Counted from the first letter of the stretch, positions 42,543 through 52,226 are shown. The stretch: 64,000 nucleotides of DNA from an uncultured Shewanella sp. (GCF_947497935.1 NZ_CANMIO010000019.1:25261-89260), one strand, 5' to 3'. The notes: generated by a model not told the origin, from the sequence alone. Numbers and translations: made by a program.

Positions 42543-43397
42543 ATGAATACCCTCGAAAAGGTGCAGAAAAGCCTTACCCATTTTAGTAAATCTGAACGTA
42601 AAGTTGCAGAAGTTATTTTGTCTTCGCCACAAACCGCGATTCACTCAAGTATCGCAACACTGGCGAAAATGGCTGACGTGAGTGAACCGACAGTTAACCG
42701 TTTTTGTCGTCGCCTTGATACTAAGGGATTTCCAGACTTTAAACTCCACTTGGCTCAGAGCCTAGCTAATGGTACACCGTACGTTAGCCGCCATGTGGAA
42801 GAGGATGATAGTCCAGATTCGTACACCACTAAGATTTTTGAATCTTCTATGGCATCACTCGATACCGCTAGACAAAGTATCGACACTGCCGCTATCAACA
42901 AGGCTGTAGACATTTTAACTCAAGCTAAAAAGATCTCTTTCTTTGGCTTAGGTGCCTCGGCTTCTGTTGCACACGATGCTCAAAATAAATTCTTCCGCTT
43001 TAATGTACCTGTCATCAGTTTCGATGATGTGCTTATGCAGCGTATGAGCTGTATAAATAGCAATGAAGGCGATGTTGTCGTATTAATTTCTCACACAGGC
43101 CGCACTAAATCGCTTATCGATATCGCAAAACTTGCCAGAGAAAATGGCGCTGCGGTTATTGGTATTACCGCCAGACACTCACCGCTTTCAACGGTTTGTA
43201 CACTTCCTGTCACAATGGAAGTCCCCGAAGATACCGATATGTACTTACCTATGGCGTCACGTTTAGCACAATTAGTTATAATTGATGTGCTAGCCACAGG
43301 ATTTACACTCAGAAGAGGCCCTCGTTTCCGTGAGAATTTGAAACGAGTAAAGGAAGTGTTAAAAGAATCAAGAATAGACAAAGATCCAGTTCTGTAA
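42543..43397 (+). CDS. hexR: HexR, RpiR-family regulator of central carbon metabolism
   Basis: A 284-aa regulator with an N-terminal HTH_6 domain (HFSKSERKVAEVILSSP ... ADVSEPTVNRFCRRLDTKGFPDFKL) and a C-terminal SIS domain (FFGLGASASVAHDAQNKFFR ... VVLISHTGRTKSLIDIA) that binds KDPG in characterised HexR. The start at 42543 (MNTLEKVQ) matches homologues; a TTG 18 bases earlier is unlikely. Divergent from the operon it controls and 185 bases before pykA, another known target. Confidence 0.96.
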   Translation: MNTLEKVQKSLTHFSKSERKVAEVILSSPQTAIHSSIATLAKMADVSEPTVNRFCRRLDTKGFPDFKLHLAQSLANGTPYVSRHVEEDDSPDSYTTKIFESSMASLDTARQSIDTAAINKAVDILTQAKKISFFGLGASASVAHDAQNKFFRFNVPVISFDDVLMQRMSCINSNEGDVVVLISHTGRTKSLIDIAKLARENGAAVIGITARHSPLSTVCTLPVTMEVPEDTDMYLPMASRLAQLVIIDVLATGFTLRRGPRFRENLKRVKEVLKESRIDKDPVL

Positions 43398-43506
43398 CTG
43401 ACTTTCGACATGATTTTAGGCAATTTGGCTTAGGCTGAATTGCCTACTTTCAATTATATGTTGGAATAGGTCACAAAATTTAAAACTTGAGTTAGATCAT
43501 TTTGTT

Positions 43507-43521
43507 CGTAATTTTACTACA
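43507..43521. promoter_or_regulatory. HexR-like box upstream of pykA
   Basis: On the minus strand it reads TGTAGTAAAATTACG, one base from the HexR consensus TGTARTWNNNYTACA, and lies about 60 bases before the pykA start. Confidence 0.6.
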
Positions 43522-43581
43522 CGAATGGGTATTGTCTGTTAATATAGGGTCAGAATTATTTAAAACTTAACGGAGTATATC

Positions 43582-45018
43582 ATGTTCCGCAGAACCAAAA
43601 TTGTAACAACTTTGGGTCCAGCCACAGACCGTGATGACAACTTACGCCGCATTATTGCTGCCGGTGCTAACGTTGTTCGCTTAAACTTCTCTCACGGTGC
43701 ACCAGAAGATCACAAGAAACGCGCAGACGATACGCGAGCGATTGCAAAAGAGCTTGGCGTTCATGTTGCCGTTTTAGGCGATCTACAGGGTCCTAAAATT
43801 CGTATCTCAACTTTCAAAGACAACAGAAAGGTTATGTTAGTGCTTGGTCAAGCCTATACCCTTGATGGCGATCTCGCGAAAGGTGAAGGCGATGAGAACC
43901 AAGTCGGTATCGATTATAAAGAATTACCACAGGACGTCAGTCTTGGTGATATCTTGATGCTCGATGACGGCCGCGTTCAACTGCGCGTTGAGAAAGTAGA
44001 AGGTAACAAGGTTCATACCATAGTTACTGTTGCTGGTCCTTTATCAAACAATAAAGGTATCAACAAGCAAGGCGGCGGACTTTCTGCTGCGGCTCTAACG
44101 GAAAAAGACAAGCAAGACATCATCACCGCAGCTGCGATTAAAGTTGATTATCTCGCTGTTTCTTTCCCAAGAAGCGGTGCCGATCTTAACTACGCACGCG
44201 ATTTAGCACGTCAAGCAGGTAGTAATGCCTTAATTGTTTCTAAAGTTGAGCGCGCTGAAGCCGTTGCAACTGATGAAGCGATGGACGATGTTATTATGGC
44301 ATCAGATGCCGTTATGGTTGCTCGTGGTGATCTCGGTGTTGAAATTGGTGACCCTGCGCTTGTTGCGGTGCAAAAGAGACTGATTAGTCGCTCACGTCAA
44401 TTGAATAAGCCTGTTATTACGGCCACTCAAATGATGGAATCGATGATCTCTAGCCCAATGCCAACTCGTGCAGAAGTGATGGACGTTGCAAACGCTGTAC
44501 TTGATGGTACTGATGCCGTAATGCTAAGCGCCGAAACCGCAGCGGGTGACTTCCCTGAAGAAACCGTTAAGGCAATGGCCCAAGTTTGTTTAGGTGCCGA
44601 GTCTCATCCAAGTGTGCAAGTTTCTAAGCACAGATTGGACCAGCAGTTCACCACTATTGAAGAAACTATTGCGTTATCAACTATGTATGCAGCAAACCAC
44701 CTAGAAGGTATCAAGGCTATTATCGCCCTTACCGAATCAGGTGCTACGCCGCAGATGATGTCTCGTATCAGCTCTGCACTGCCAATTTTTGCCTTGTCAC
44801 GTCATGAGTCAACTCTGGCGAAGATGGCGCTTTACCGTGGTGTTCAGCCTGTCTACTTTGATTCGACAGCACATGCTCCTGAAGCGGTTGCTCAAAAAGC
44901 ACTAGAGACGCTTTCTCAAGCTGGTTACCTTGTAAAAGGTGACATGGCAATGATGACTAAGGGCGATGCAATGGAAACTGTTGGTGGCACAAATACCAGC
45001 AAGGTCGTTGTTGTTTAA
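43582..45018 (+). CDS. pykA: Pyruvate kinase II (PykA)
   Basis: Converts phosphoenolpyruvate and ADP to pyruvate and ATP, 478 aa. Motifs: RRTKIVTTLGPATDRDD, VRLNFSHG, DLQGPKIR, VARGDLGVEIG and ATQMMESMISSPMPTRAEVMDVANAVLDGTDAVMLS-type region (active site KR and TDAVML seen). Sequence is closer to PykA than PykF by the N-terminal MFRRTKIV. AACGGAG lies before the ATG. Likely under HexR control; ends at a strong terminator shared with fadE. Confidence 0.97.
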   Translation: MFRRTKIVTTLGPATDRDDNLRRIIAAGANVVRLNFSHGAPEDHKKRADDTRAIAKELGVHVAVLGDLQGPKIRISTFKDNRKVMLVLGQAYTLDGDLAKGEGDENQVGIDYKELPQDVSLGDILMLDDGRVQLRVEKVEGNKVHTIVTVAGPLSNNKGINKQGGGLSAAALTEKDKQDIITAAAIKVDYLAVSFPRSGADLNYARDLARQAGSNALIVSKVERAEAVATDEAMDDVIMASDAVMVARGDLGVEIGDPALVAVQKRLISRSRQLNKPVITATQMMESMISSPMPTRAEVMDVANAVLDGTDAVMLSAETAAGDFPEETVKAMAQVCLGAESHPSVQVSKHRLDQQFTTIEETIALSTMYAANHLEGIKAIIALTESGATPQMMSRISSALPIFALSRHESTLAKMALYRGVQPVYFDSTAHAPEAVAQKALETLSQAGYLVKGDMAMMTKGDAMETVGGTNTSKVVVV

Positions 45019-45057
45019 ACTATACTCTTCCCTTAAATTATGAGGGATTTAGTCAAT

Positions 45058-45088
45058 AAAAAAGGTACGCATTGCGTACCTTTTTTTA
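45058..45088. terminator. Bidirectional terminator between pykA and fadE
   Basis: AAAAAAGGTACGC / GCGTACCTTTTTTT with an ATT loop, between convergent genes. Confidence 0.93.
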
Positions 45089-45103
45089 TAACTATTAAAC
45101 GAG

Positions 45104-47386
45104 TTAAAGCGTTTCAAACTCATCAACATTAATAGCAGCAAGCCTTAACACATCAGTCTTGACCAATTGTTGGTGCTCTTGTTCAGAGATTAATGAGATC
45201 TCAAGTGCTGCGTCAAACAATGCCAAAGCCGGTAACTTCTTCGGTAAACTGCCCTCTCTCTGCGCCTGCTTAAGCCTCTTATACAAGCCTTTACACTCTT
45301 GCTTTGCAATAAAGGCATTTTCAACGTCGGCAATACCACTATTATCCCCCTCAAAGCTTGGGCACAAGAAGGTTAACCTGTCGCGAGCTGGGCCTGGCTT
45401 ACTCATCGCATTAGCTAAATCGACGGATAATTTATCGCTAGCATCTTTAAATCGGTTACCGAGCGGGAAGATTAATGCACGAAGCAGCAATGCAACCGGG
45501 CGATTTGGGAAGTTGCGAATCGCTTCATCAAGCGCTTTGGCTGCTAAATGTAAACGAGTAGCCATAACGTGGCGCACTGCCGGTAAGTCATCAAACTGAC
45601 GACCGTTATCTTCAAAAAGTTTTAAGGTAGCAGAACCTAGATAGAGCTGGCTTAACACATCGCCCATACGCGCACTTAGCATCTCTTTACGTTTCAGATC
45701 GCCACCAAGAATAAGCATGGACACATCTGTCATCAAGGCCAAACCTGCAGATAAACGGGTCATATCTTTATAATACTGCTTAGTTTCACCACTCACTGGT
45801 GATTGCGCAAAACGGCTGCCAGTCATGGCGTTACCCAATGCACTAAAGGCATTACGAGTCGCATAACCAATATGTCCGAGTAACAAGTCATCGAAGCGCT
45901 CAAGACCTGCACTTGTGTCTTCCATTCCAGCCGCTTCCATCTCAGCCAGTACATAAGGATGACAACGCGTCGCACCTTGGCCAAAGATCATCAAACTTCT
46001 GGTAAGAATGTTTGCCCCCTCCACTGTGATAGAGATTGGTAGCGCCATATAACCATGACCTAAATAGTTCTTAGGCCCCAGTTGAATGCCTTTACCCGAT
46101 TGGATGTCCATCGCATCATCAATCACCTTCCGGCCAAGCTCTGTCATGTGATATTTAGCAATCGCAGTCACTACTGAAGGCTTAACCTTTAAGTCGATCC
46201 CTGTGGTAGTTAAACGTCTTGCAGCTTCGAGTTGATAGGTATTTGCAATCACGCGAGCAAGCGCCTCTTGCACACCTTCAAATTGACCAATATCTAGACC
46301 AAACTGCTGACGCACTGCGCTGTAAGCCGTAGTCGTCTTAGTCGCCATATGTCCAGAAGCCGTTGATAAAGCAGGTAGCGAAATGCCACGACCTGCCGAT
46401 AAACACTCAACTAGCATTCTCCAGCCACGACCCGCATATTGAGGGCCGCCGATGATCCAATCCAATGGAATAAATACATCTTTACCACGGGTGGTACCAT
46501 TCATAAACGCAAGATTGAGCGGGTTATGGCGACTGCCGATTTCGACTCCATCATGATCGGTCGGAATTAATGCGCAGGTGATACCGATATGTTTAATGTC
46601 ACCTAACAAGCCGTCTGGATCGTACATTTGAAATGCAAGACCCAATACATCAGCCACTGGCGCAAGGGTAATATATCGCTTATCCCAATTTAGTTTTAGA
46701 CCAAGGACTTCTTCACCATTCACTTCCTGGCGGCATACAATGCCAGTATCAGGAATTGCACTGGCATCACTCCCCGCTTCAGGGCCCGTCAATGCAAAAC
46801 AGGGAATGGCTCGCCCATCGGCAAGTTGAGGTAACCAGTAATCTTTCTGCTCGCTGGTGCCATAATGGGTCAATAGCTCACCAGGACCGAGTGAGTTAGG
46901 TACCATAACCGTTACCGCCGCGCTAACGCTACGACTGGCTATCTTACTGACGATGGTCGAGTTAGCGTAAGCTGAAAACGCCTTACCACCATATTTCTTA
47001 GGTATGATTAACGCGAAGAAGCCTTCTTTCTTGAAGTATTCCCAGAGCTCTGGCGGTAAGTCTTTTCTATCATTCACTATGTTGTAATCATCGATCATAG
47101 TTAATGCGGTCATGACTTGATTATCAATAAAGTCTTGCTCTTCAGAGGTCAGCGTTGGTTTACCGTAGCTGTGAAGTAACTGCCAGTTGGGTTTGCCCTT
47201 AAACAGCTCCCCTTCCCACCATACATCCCCCGCTTCCATCGCTTCTCTCTCAGTAACAGAAAGAGGTGGTAGCACTTTTTTAAAGAAACTGAAAACAGGA
47301 CGCGTAATTAACTGCATCCTGATATTTTTAACACTGAATACAACGACTATTGCGATAAGCAACAGTACTAATAATGTCGTAGCCAT
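45104..47386 (-). CDS. fadE: Acyl-CoA dehydrogenase FadE
   Basis: Catalyses the first oxidation step of fatty-acid beta-oxidation; 760 aa, the long, membrane-associated FadE type. An N-terminal hydrophobic helix (LLVLLLIAIVVVFSV) anchors it. The dehydrogenase domains show CFALTGPEAGSDASAIPDTG, RGISLPALSTASGHMA and the C-terminal DUF1974-type extension. The catalytic Glu and FAD contacts lie in the region IQSGKGIQLGPKNYLGHGY. Located 5 bases after the TetR regulator gene, in one operon. Confidence 0.95.
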   Translation of the reverse strand: MATTLLVLLLIAIVVVFSVKNIRMQLITRPVFSFFKKVLPPLSVTEREAMEAGDVWWEGELFKGKPNWQLLHSYGKPTLTSEEQDFIDNQVMTALTMIDDYNIVNDRKDLPPELWEYFKKEGFFALIIPKKYGGKAFSAYANSTIVSKIASRSVSAAVTVMVPNSLGPGELLTHYGTSEQKDYWLPQLADGRAIPCFALTGPEAGSDASAIPDTGIVCRQEVNGEEVLGLKLNWDKRYITLAPVADVLGLAFQMYDPDGLLGDIKHIGITCALIPTDHDGVEIGSRHNPLNLAFMNGTTRGKDVFIPLDWIIGGPQYAGRGWRMLVECLSAGRGISLPALSTASGHMATKTTTAYSAVRQQFGLDIGQFEGVQEALARVIANTYQLEAARRLTTTGIDLKVKPSVVTAIAKYHMTELGRKVIDDAMDIQSGKGIQLGPKNYLGHGYMALPISITVEGANILTRSLMIFGQGATRCHPYVLAEMEAAGMEDTSAGLERFDDLLLGHIGYATRNAFSALGNAMTGSRFAQSPVSGETKQYYKDMTRLSAGLALMTDVSMLILGGDLKRKEMLSARMGDVLSQLYLGSATLKLFEDNGRQFDDLPAVRHVMATRLHLAAKALDEAIRNFPNRPVALLLRALIFPLGNRFKDASDKLSVDLANAMSKPGPARDRLTFLCPSFEGDNSGIADVENAFIAKQECKGLYKRLKQAQREGSLPKKLPALALFDAALEISLISEQEHQQLVKTDVLRLAAINVDEFETL

Positions 47387-47391
47387 AATTT

Positions 47392-48039
47392 TTACATTAC
47401 ATCCTTAGTAAGTGGAACGGACACCCCGGCTGACAAATACGGAATGACTTTTCTGATAACAGCTTCAATATCATTTTGCTCCCCAAAATCGGCCTCTGCA
47501 ATTTCTGTTAATGCATCAGCCGACGCCATGGTGAAAACAATCGTACCTAAGGTAAAGTGTAATCGCCAAAACATCTCAGCGGGAGGAATATGTGGAGCAC
47601 TTTCGGCTACAGCCTTAACAAATAAGCCTAAGTATTCTCCATAGTGTGTGGTAATAAACCAGCGGAGGTGACCTTGGCTCTCAATGTAGCCGCGCCCTAA
47701 TAATTGTAAGAAGGTCGTCGTCCCTTCCGCTCTCAAGCTATTAAGATCGAGCAAAGGTTCCACCAAAGTCGAAAAGATATCGTCTAATGATGCGTTCGCA
47801 TTTTTGTTACGCACTGCAACAATTGCTGCTGCTGCCGCAGGCATAAACACATCAAGGTAACGTGCGAGTACCGCTCGGATCAGCTCCTTTTTAGAGCCAA
47901 AATGGTAATTTACAGATGCAAGGTTTACTTCAGCTTTACTTGTAATTAGTCTTAGTGAAGTTTCAGAAAAACCTCTCTCTGCAAATAATTTTTCCGCAGC
48001 ATCCAGTATTCTTGTTTTTGTATCGGAGCGATTTGCCAT
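47392..48039 (-). CDS. TetR-family regulator, PsrA-like (fatty-acid oxidation)
   Basis: A 215-aa TetR protein. HTH: TKTRILDAAEKLFAERGFSETSLRLITSKAEVNLASVNYHFGSK region, with the recognition helix LASVNYHFGSK. The C-terminal domain contains a ligand pocket expected to bind long-chain acyl-CoA or fatty acid. Its position directly before fadE and the box at 48060-48078 match PsrA of Shewanella and Pseudomonas. It likely represses itself and fadE. The stop is 5 bases before the fadE start. Confidence 0.88.
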   Translation of the reverse strand: MANRSDTKTRILDAAEKLFAERGFSETSLRLITSKAEVNLASVNYHFGSKKELIRAVLARYLDVFMPAAAAAIVAVRNKNANASLDDIFSTLVEPLLDLNSLRAEGTTTFLQLLGRGYIESQGHLRWFITTHYGEYLGLFVKAVAESAPHIPPAEMFWRLHFTLGTIVFTMASADALTEIAEADFGEQNDIEAVIRKVIPYLSAGVSVPLTKDVM

Positions 48040-48059
48040 TCCGTTGCCTTTTATATCTA

Positions 48060-48078
48060 TTTAAAACACTCGTTTAAA
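48060..48078. promoter_or_regulatory. PsrA-like operator
   Basis: TTTAAAACACTCGTTTAAA is an imperfect palindrome of the AAAC-N-GTTT type known for PsrA. It sits 21 bases upstream of the regulator start, and a second half-site ATTAAACATTCG abuts it. Confidence 0.6.
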
Positions 48079-48171
48079 TTAAACATTCGCTTGCCCATTG
48101 TCAAACTAATTCCCGAGATCCGCTAAAACAGTACTGTTATAAGCATGTCCGTTTTAATCCGCTATCTATGG

Positions 48172-48330
48172 TAATCAGTATAAAGGTATGAGCACTCGTC
48201 GAGAGTCTAGTACTGCTAAGGCAAGTTCATTGATTTCTCGTCTCTAGAACCCTAGGTAACCGCTCCAGTGCAACTCTAGCTCCTATATCTAAATACCATA
48301 GTGCCTTAATGACAATCACTACTTCTACGC
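48172..48330. repeat. Degenerate MITE-like copy (AATCAGTATAA end)
   Basis: Within the gene-free 48040-48478, the segment starting GGTAATCAGTATAAA shares with 60412-60725 the order AATCAGTATAA, AGTCTAG/AGTTTAG, GCTAAGGCAAG/TGAGGCAAG and CCTTAATGACAATCAC/CTTTAATGACATTCAC. The other end is not recognisable, so it is a decayed partial copy. The rest of the stretch to 48478 probably carries the promoter of the peptidase gene. Confidence 0.45.
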
Positions 48331-48478
48331 TGTCTGATCGATACGCGTTCCATCATTCACTCGTCATAAATGTGTTTTTCAAAAATCGATGAGTAAATCA
48401 CTTTCTTGCATTCGCTGGTATTAATCAGCAACAAAATAAGTAAAATAAGCAACACAAAAATAACAAGGGATATGAAGG

Positions 48479-50317
48479 ATGCATAAAAGCCTAGTTACGG
48501 TTTCTAGACTGTCAGCACTGATTGCGCTAACACTTGGTGTTTCTGCTTGTAGTAAAACAGAAGCAGAGAGTCAGCCTGTCACGGTTGATAAGACGTTAGA
48601 AGCTAAACAGTTTATCAAGGATGCTGAATCTACGATGGCCGATCTCTCTATTGAGATCAATCGTTCAGAGTGGATCTACAGTAATTTCATTACCCAAGAT
48701 ACAGCTGCACTGGCAGCCAGTGTTTCTGAAAAATATACCGCGACATCGGTTGAACTCGCGACTAAATCGGCGCAATACGCCAACCTCCCCTTAAGTGAGG
48801 CAGAAAAGCGTAAACTCAATATATTGCGTAGTTCTATCGTACTCCCAGCTCCTCTCGATCCAGTTAAAAATACCGAGCTTGCCAATATCAGCGCCGAGCT
48901 AAACGGTCTATACGGTAAAGGTAAATATTGCTTCGAAGATGGCCGCTGCCTAACTCAGCCAGAACTGTCAGCCATTATGGGAACATCAACTAATCCAGAT
49001 GAGCTGTTAGAGGTATGGCAAGGCTGGCGTGAAATAGCAAAACCTATGCGCCCACTTTTTGAAAGAGAAGTCGAGCTTGCCAATGAGGGCGCTAAAGATC
49101 TAGGTTATGCCAATCTCTCTGAGCTTTGGCGTAGTAACTATGATATGAAGCCTGACGAGTTTGCCACAGAACTTGACAGACTATGGGGACAAGTTAAGCC
49201 TCTGTATGACTCACTACACTGCTACGTTCGTGGTGAACTTAATGAACAATATGGTGATGAGGTTGCTCCAGCTTCAGGTGCTATCCCTGCACACTTGCTA
49301 GGTAATATGTGGGCTCAAAGCTGGGGCAACATATACAATCAAGTCGCACCTGAAGATGCCGATCCTGGATATGATGTCACCGAGCTGTTAGCCAAACATA
49401 ATTTCGATGAGATCAAGATGGTTGAGCAGGCCGAGACCTTCTTCACTTCTCTAGGCTTCGAGCCACTGCCTGACACATTCTGGGATCGCTCTTTATTCGT
49501 CCAGCCTGAAGATCGTGATGTAGTTTGTCATGCATCGGCTTGGGATCTAGATAATCGCGACGATATTCGTATCAAGATGTGTATCCAGAAGACTGCTGAA
49601 GACTTTACCGTTATTCATCATGAGCTTGGACACAATTTCTATCAACGAGCCTATAAAGATCAACCGTTTATCTTTAAAAATAGCGCTAACGATGGTTTTC
49701 ATGAAGCGATTGGCGATACCGTTGCCCTTTCGATTACGCCAGACTACTTAAAGCAGATTGGATTACTCAATGAAGTCCCTGATGCTTCAAAAGACATTGG
49801 TCTACTACTTAAGCAAGCATTGGATAAAGTGGCATTTTTACCATTTGGCTTGATGATTGACCAATGGCGATGGAAGGTGTTTAGCGGTGAAATTTCGCCT
49901 GAGCAATATAATACAGCATGGTGGGAACTGCGTGAAAAATACCAAGGGGTCACAGCTCCTATCGCCCGCAGCGAAGCAGACTTCGATCCAGGTGCTAAGT
50001 ATCATGTACCCGGAAATGTCCCCTACACTCGCTATTTCTTAGCGCATATTCTTCAGTTCCAGTTCCATCAATCCTTATGTGAGATTGCAGGTGATAATGG
50101 CCCAGTTCATAGATGCAGTATTTATGGTAACAAGCAAGCCGGTGAGAAACTCAACACCATGTTAGAGATGGGACAAAGCAAACCTTGGCCTGAGGCGTTA
50201 GCGGCAGTAACAGGCACTAAAGAGATGGACGCCAAAGCCGTACTCGATTACTTTGCGCCACTGCAAACTTGGTTAGATGAGCAAAACTCAACGGCTAACC
50301 GTCAATGTGGTTGGTAA
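48479..50317 (+). CDS. M2-family peptidyl-dipeptidase (ACE-like) lipoprotein
   Basis: Zinc dipeptidase of 612 aa related to angiotensin-converting enzyme. The N-terminus is a lipoprotein signal (LIALTLGVSACSK, lipobox VSAC), so it is anchored on the periplasmic side or outer membrane. The catalytic site is VIHHELGHNFYQ (HEXXH) with the downstream ligand Glu in DGFHEAIGDTVALS. The length and helical content fit the M2 family. It removes C-terminal dipeptides, probably for peptide use. Single gene between a promoter region and a bidirectional terminator. Confidence 0.94.
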   Translation: MHKSLVTVSRLSALIALTLGVSACSKTEAESQPVTVDKTLEAKQFIKDAESTMADLSIEINRSEWIYSNFITQDTAALAASVSEKYTATSVELATKSAQYANLPLSEAEKRKLNILRSSIVLPAPLDPVKNTELANISAELNGLYGKGKYCFEDGRCLTQPELSAIMGTSTNPDELLEVWQGWREIAKPMRPLFEREVELANEGAKDLGYANLSELWRSNYDMKPDEFATELDRLWGQVKPLYDSLHCYVRGELNEQYGDEVAPASGAIPAHLLGNMWAQSWGNIYNQVAPEDADPGYDVTELLAKHNFDEIKMVEQAETFFTSLGFEPLPDTFWDRSLFVQPEDRDVVCHASAWDLDNRDDIRIKMCIQKTAEDFTVIHHELGHNFYQRAYKDQPFIFKNSANDGFHEAIGDTVALSITPDYLKQIGLLNEVPDASKDIGLLLKQALDKVAFLPFGLMIDQWRWKVFSGEISPEQYNTAWWELREKYQGVTAPIARSEADFDPGAKYHVPGNVPYTRYFLAHILQFQFHQSLCEIAGDNGPVHRCSIYGNKQAGEKLNTMLEMGQSKPWPEALAAVTGTKEMDAKAVLDYFAPLQTWLDEQNSTANRQCGW

Positions 50318-50346
50318 ACAGTTTTTGATGTGATTGATACAACGAT

Positions 50347-50383
50347 AAAGGCCATCTTACCTTAAGGTAAAATGGCCTTTTTA
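50347..50383. terminator. Bidirectional terminator between the M2 peptidase gene and smrA
   Basis: AAAGGCCATCTTACCTT / AAGGTAAAATGGCCTTT, a long stem with one mismatch and flanking T's, between convergent genes. Confidence 0.9.
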
Positions 50384-50417
50384 AACTTACAATAAACCTA
50401 GAAATAAAACTGAAAAA

Positions 50418-51008
50418 TCAACGGACATTCACCCCTTTATGATTAGTCTCTCTAGCTTCAATGCGTTTCTGCTCAGATTTGGTGAGCATGACATAGAGCG
50501 CTCCACAGCCGCCATGGTGGGTTTGTGCACTGTGAAAGGCCAGAACTTCATCTATCTGTTCAAGCCAGCTAACAACAAAGGATTTCATTAATGCTGGGAT
50601 AGGCTTAGTGTTAGCGCCTTTACCGTGAATGACTAAAATACTTCTCTCGCCCTTTTCACGACTCTTTTGGATCTCGTTATATAGCACCTCTCTGGCCTGA
50701 GCGACTTTTAACTGGTGCAAAAGCACCTCATGTTTAACCGGGTAATCTCCTCGGCTTAAACGATGAAATACCGCCTCTTGTACTCCGTCTCGCTTAAACT
50801 CCACTACATCTTCCGGTCCAACAGGGTTAACCTCTTGTACCTGTGTTGTTAGTTTAGACAACTGCTCACTCATCTCTAGCTGCGCTCGGCGAGCAGCTTG
50901 CGCCTGCGTCGAGGCCTTCTGCTCTGAGACCGTACAAGAGGTATTATTTTTCAGTGGCGTTACACTTGCCATCTCTTCGAGAAAAAGCGTCATCTCCTCT
51001 TCACCCAT
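50418..51008 (-). CDS. smrA: Smr-domain protein (SmrA-like)
   Basis: A 196-aa protein with a C-terminal Smr (small MutS-related) domain: EVLLHQLKVAQAREVLYNEIQKS, then ILVIHGKGANTKPIP and FHSAQTHHGGCGALYVML. The HGKG-type and LDLHG-equivalent (DEVLLHQL) positions are changed only slightly; the Smr domain is associated with nicking or ribosome-linked mRNA cleavage. The N-terminal half is a charged helical region. The start at 51008 has GGGAG 5 bases upstream; ATG codons at 51020 and within the frame are alternatives. Confidence 0.88.
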   Translation of the reverse strand: MGEEEMTLFLEEMASVTPLKNNTSCTVSEQKASTQAQAARRAQLEMSEQLSKLTTQVQEVNPVGPEDVVEFKRDGVQEAVFHRLSRGDYPVKHEVLLHQLKVAQAREVLYNEIQKSREKGERSILVIHGKGANTKPIPALMKSFVVSWLEQIDEVLAFHSAQTHHGGCGALYVMLTKSEQKRIEARETNHKGVNVR

Positions 51009-51175
51009 AAGTGCTCCCATAGGCTTAAATGCCCAAACAATTTGAAAGGCTAATCATTCGCCAATTACTGACTTAACTGAAAGTTTCTACACATCTTGTA
51101 AAGATCTAGTACTTTAGTTCAGCTTAACCATCTATTATAGTGATAATTAATATATTCTCGGTCTATCCTAATTAC

Positions 51176-51760
51176 ATGCTCAAAAAAGTTGCTACATCGC
51201 TTACATTAATAAGCGCACTATATCTCAGCTTCATTCAAGTCGCATTCGCTGATGATAACGACTCGCTTAATGCCGTCTATAACCATTTTAGCGAAGCCTT
51301 TAATGAGCTCGATGCCAGCATCATGAAGTCTATCTACTCCGAAGACGCTTGTTATATTCCAGAGGGACAAGATGAAGAGATCACTTTAGGTCGAGATAAG
51401 ATTGTTGCTTTGTACGAAGCTTTTTTTGGAAAGATAAAACACAAAAATGCTAAAATTGAAGTCGATTTCAGGGTTATAGAGCGTAACATCGTAGGTAAAA
51501 GCGCAACCGATATCGGCTATTATCTTATTCGTTTCCATCCTCCTGTCGATAATGGTGAGCCAAGTAGTGAGTTTGCTGGTAAATTTGTAGGTGTGTCCAA
51601 AAAGAAAAGTGATGGTAAGTGGTATTTAACCGTAGATACTAACAATCGTGCTGAAGCGTCTTTTTATTATAATGCCAAACCTAGCCCAAACCTTTATTAT
51701 GGCCGCCAATTTCCCGCATTAAGTCAAGGCTCACAACCCAATAACCATGACAAACCATAA
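51176..51760 (+). CDS. Periplasmic NTF2/SnoaL-like protein (DUF4440 type)
   Basis: A 194-aa exported protein starting at 51176 with signal peptide MLKKVATSLTLISALYLSF...AFA (cleavage near residue 26). The mature part has an NTF2-like cone fold pattern: LNAVYNHFSEAFNELDASIMKSIYSEDACYIPEG, GRDKIVALYEAFFG and a terminal strand KWYLTVDTNNR. Such proteins range from enzymes to association domains; no catalytic set is clear. The 3' end overlaps the YchJ-like gene by 14 bases, so the two are co-transcribed. Confidence 0.8.
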   Translation: MLKKVATSLTLISALYLSFIQVAFADDNDSLNAVYNHFSEAFNELDASIMKSIYSEDACYIPEGQDEEITLGRDKIVALYEAFFGKIKHKNAKIEVDFRVIERNIVGKSATDIGYYLIRFHPPVDNGEPSSEFAGKFVGVSKKKSDGKWYLTVDTNNRAEASFYYNAKPSPNLYYGRQFPALSQGSQPNNHDKP

Positions 51761-52226
51761 CTTTGAAGCCACTTCCTTGTGCCCTTGTTGTTCAGGTCTA
51801 TCTTATCAGCAATGTTGCCAACCACTTCACCTTAAGACACAAATAGCACAAAATCCGGAGCAGTTAATGCGCTCTCGATTTAGTGCTTTTTATCTAAATA
51901 AGTTTGCTTATCTAATTCAGACTCATCATAAAGACTACTTAAATGGACTTACAGAGCAAAGCCTTGCACATGAACCTTTACCCCATTGGTTAAGCCTTGA
52001 AGTGAAGTCCGCAAGTGAAAATGGCAATCTGGGTCATGTGACTTTTCAAGCTTGGTATCAACTAGATAATGAGTTGGATGCGATACATGAATGTTCTGAT
52101 TTCATTAAGCTAGGCAACGAATGGTTTTACACCCAAGGTGAGCAAAAGGCTACAGTCTTTCCTAAGCGAAATGACAAATGTGTTTGTAACAGTGGTAAGA
52201 AATTTAAGCAGTGTTGCGGCCAGTAA
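51747..52226 (+). CDS. ychJ: YchJ-like SEC-C protein (UPF0225)
   Basis: A 159-aa protein with SEC-C zinc-binding motifs at both ends: CPCCSGLSYQQCCQPLH near the N-terminus and CVCNSGKKFKQCCGQ at the C-terminus. The middle is an NTF2-like domain (LMRSRFSAFYLNKFAYLIQTH). The family is widespread and has no firm function. It overlaps the upstream periplasmic NTF2-like gene. Confidence 0.93.
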   Translation: MTNHNFEATSLCPCCSGLSYQQCCQPLHLKTQIAQNPEQLMRSRFSAFYLNKFAYLIQTHHKDYLNGLTEQSLAHEPLPHWLSLEVKSASENGNLGHVTFQAWYQLDNELDAIHECSDFIKLGNEWFYTQGEQKATVFPKRNDKCVCNSGKKFKQCCGQ

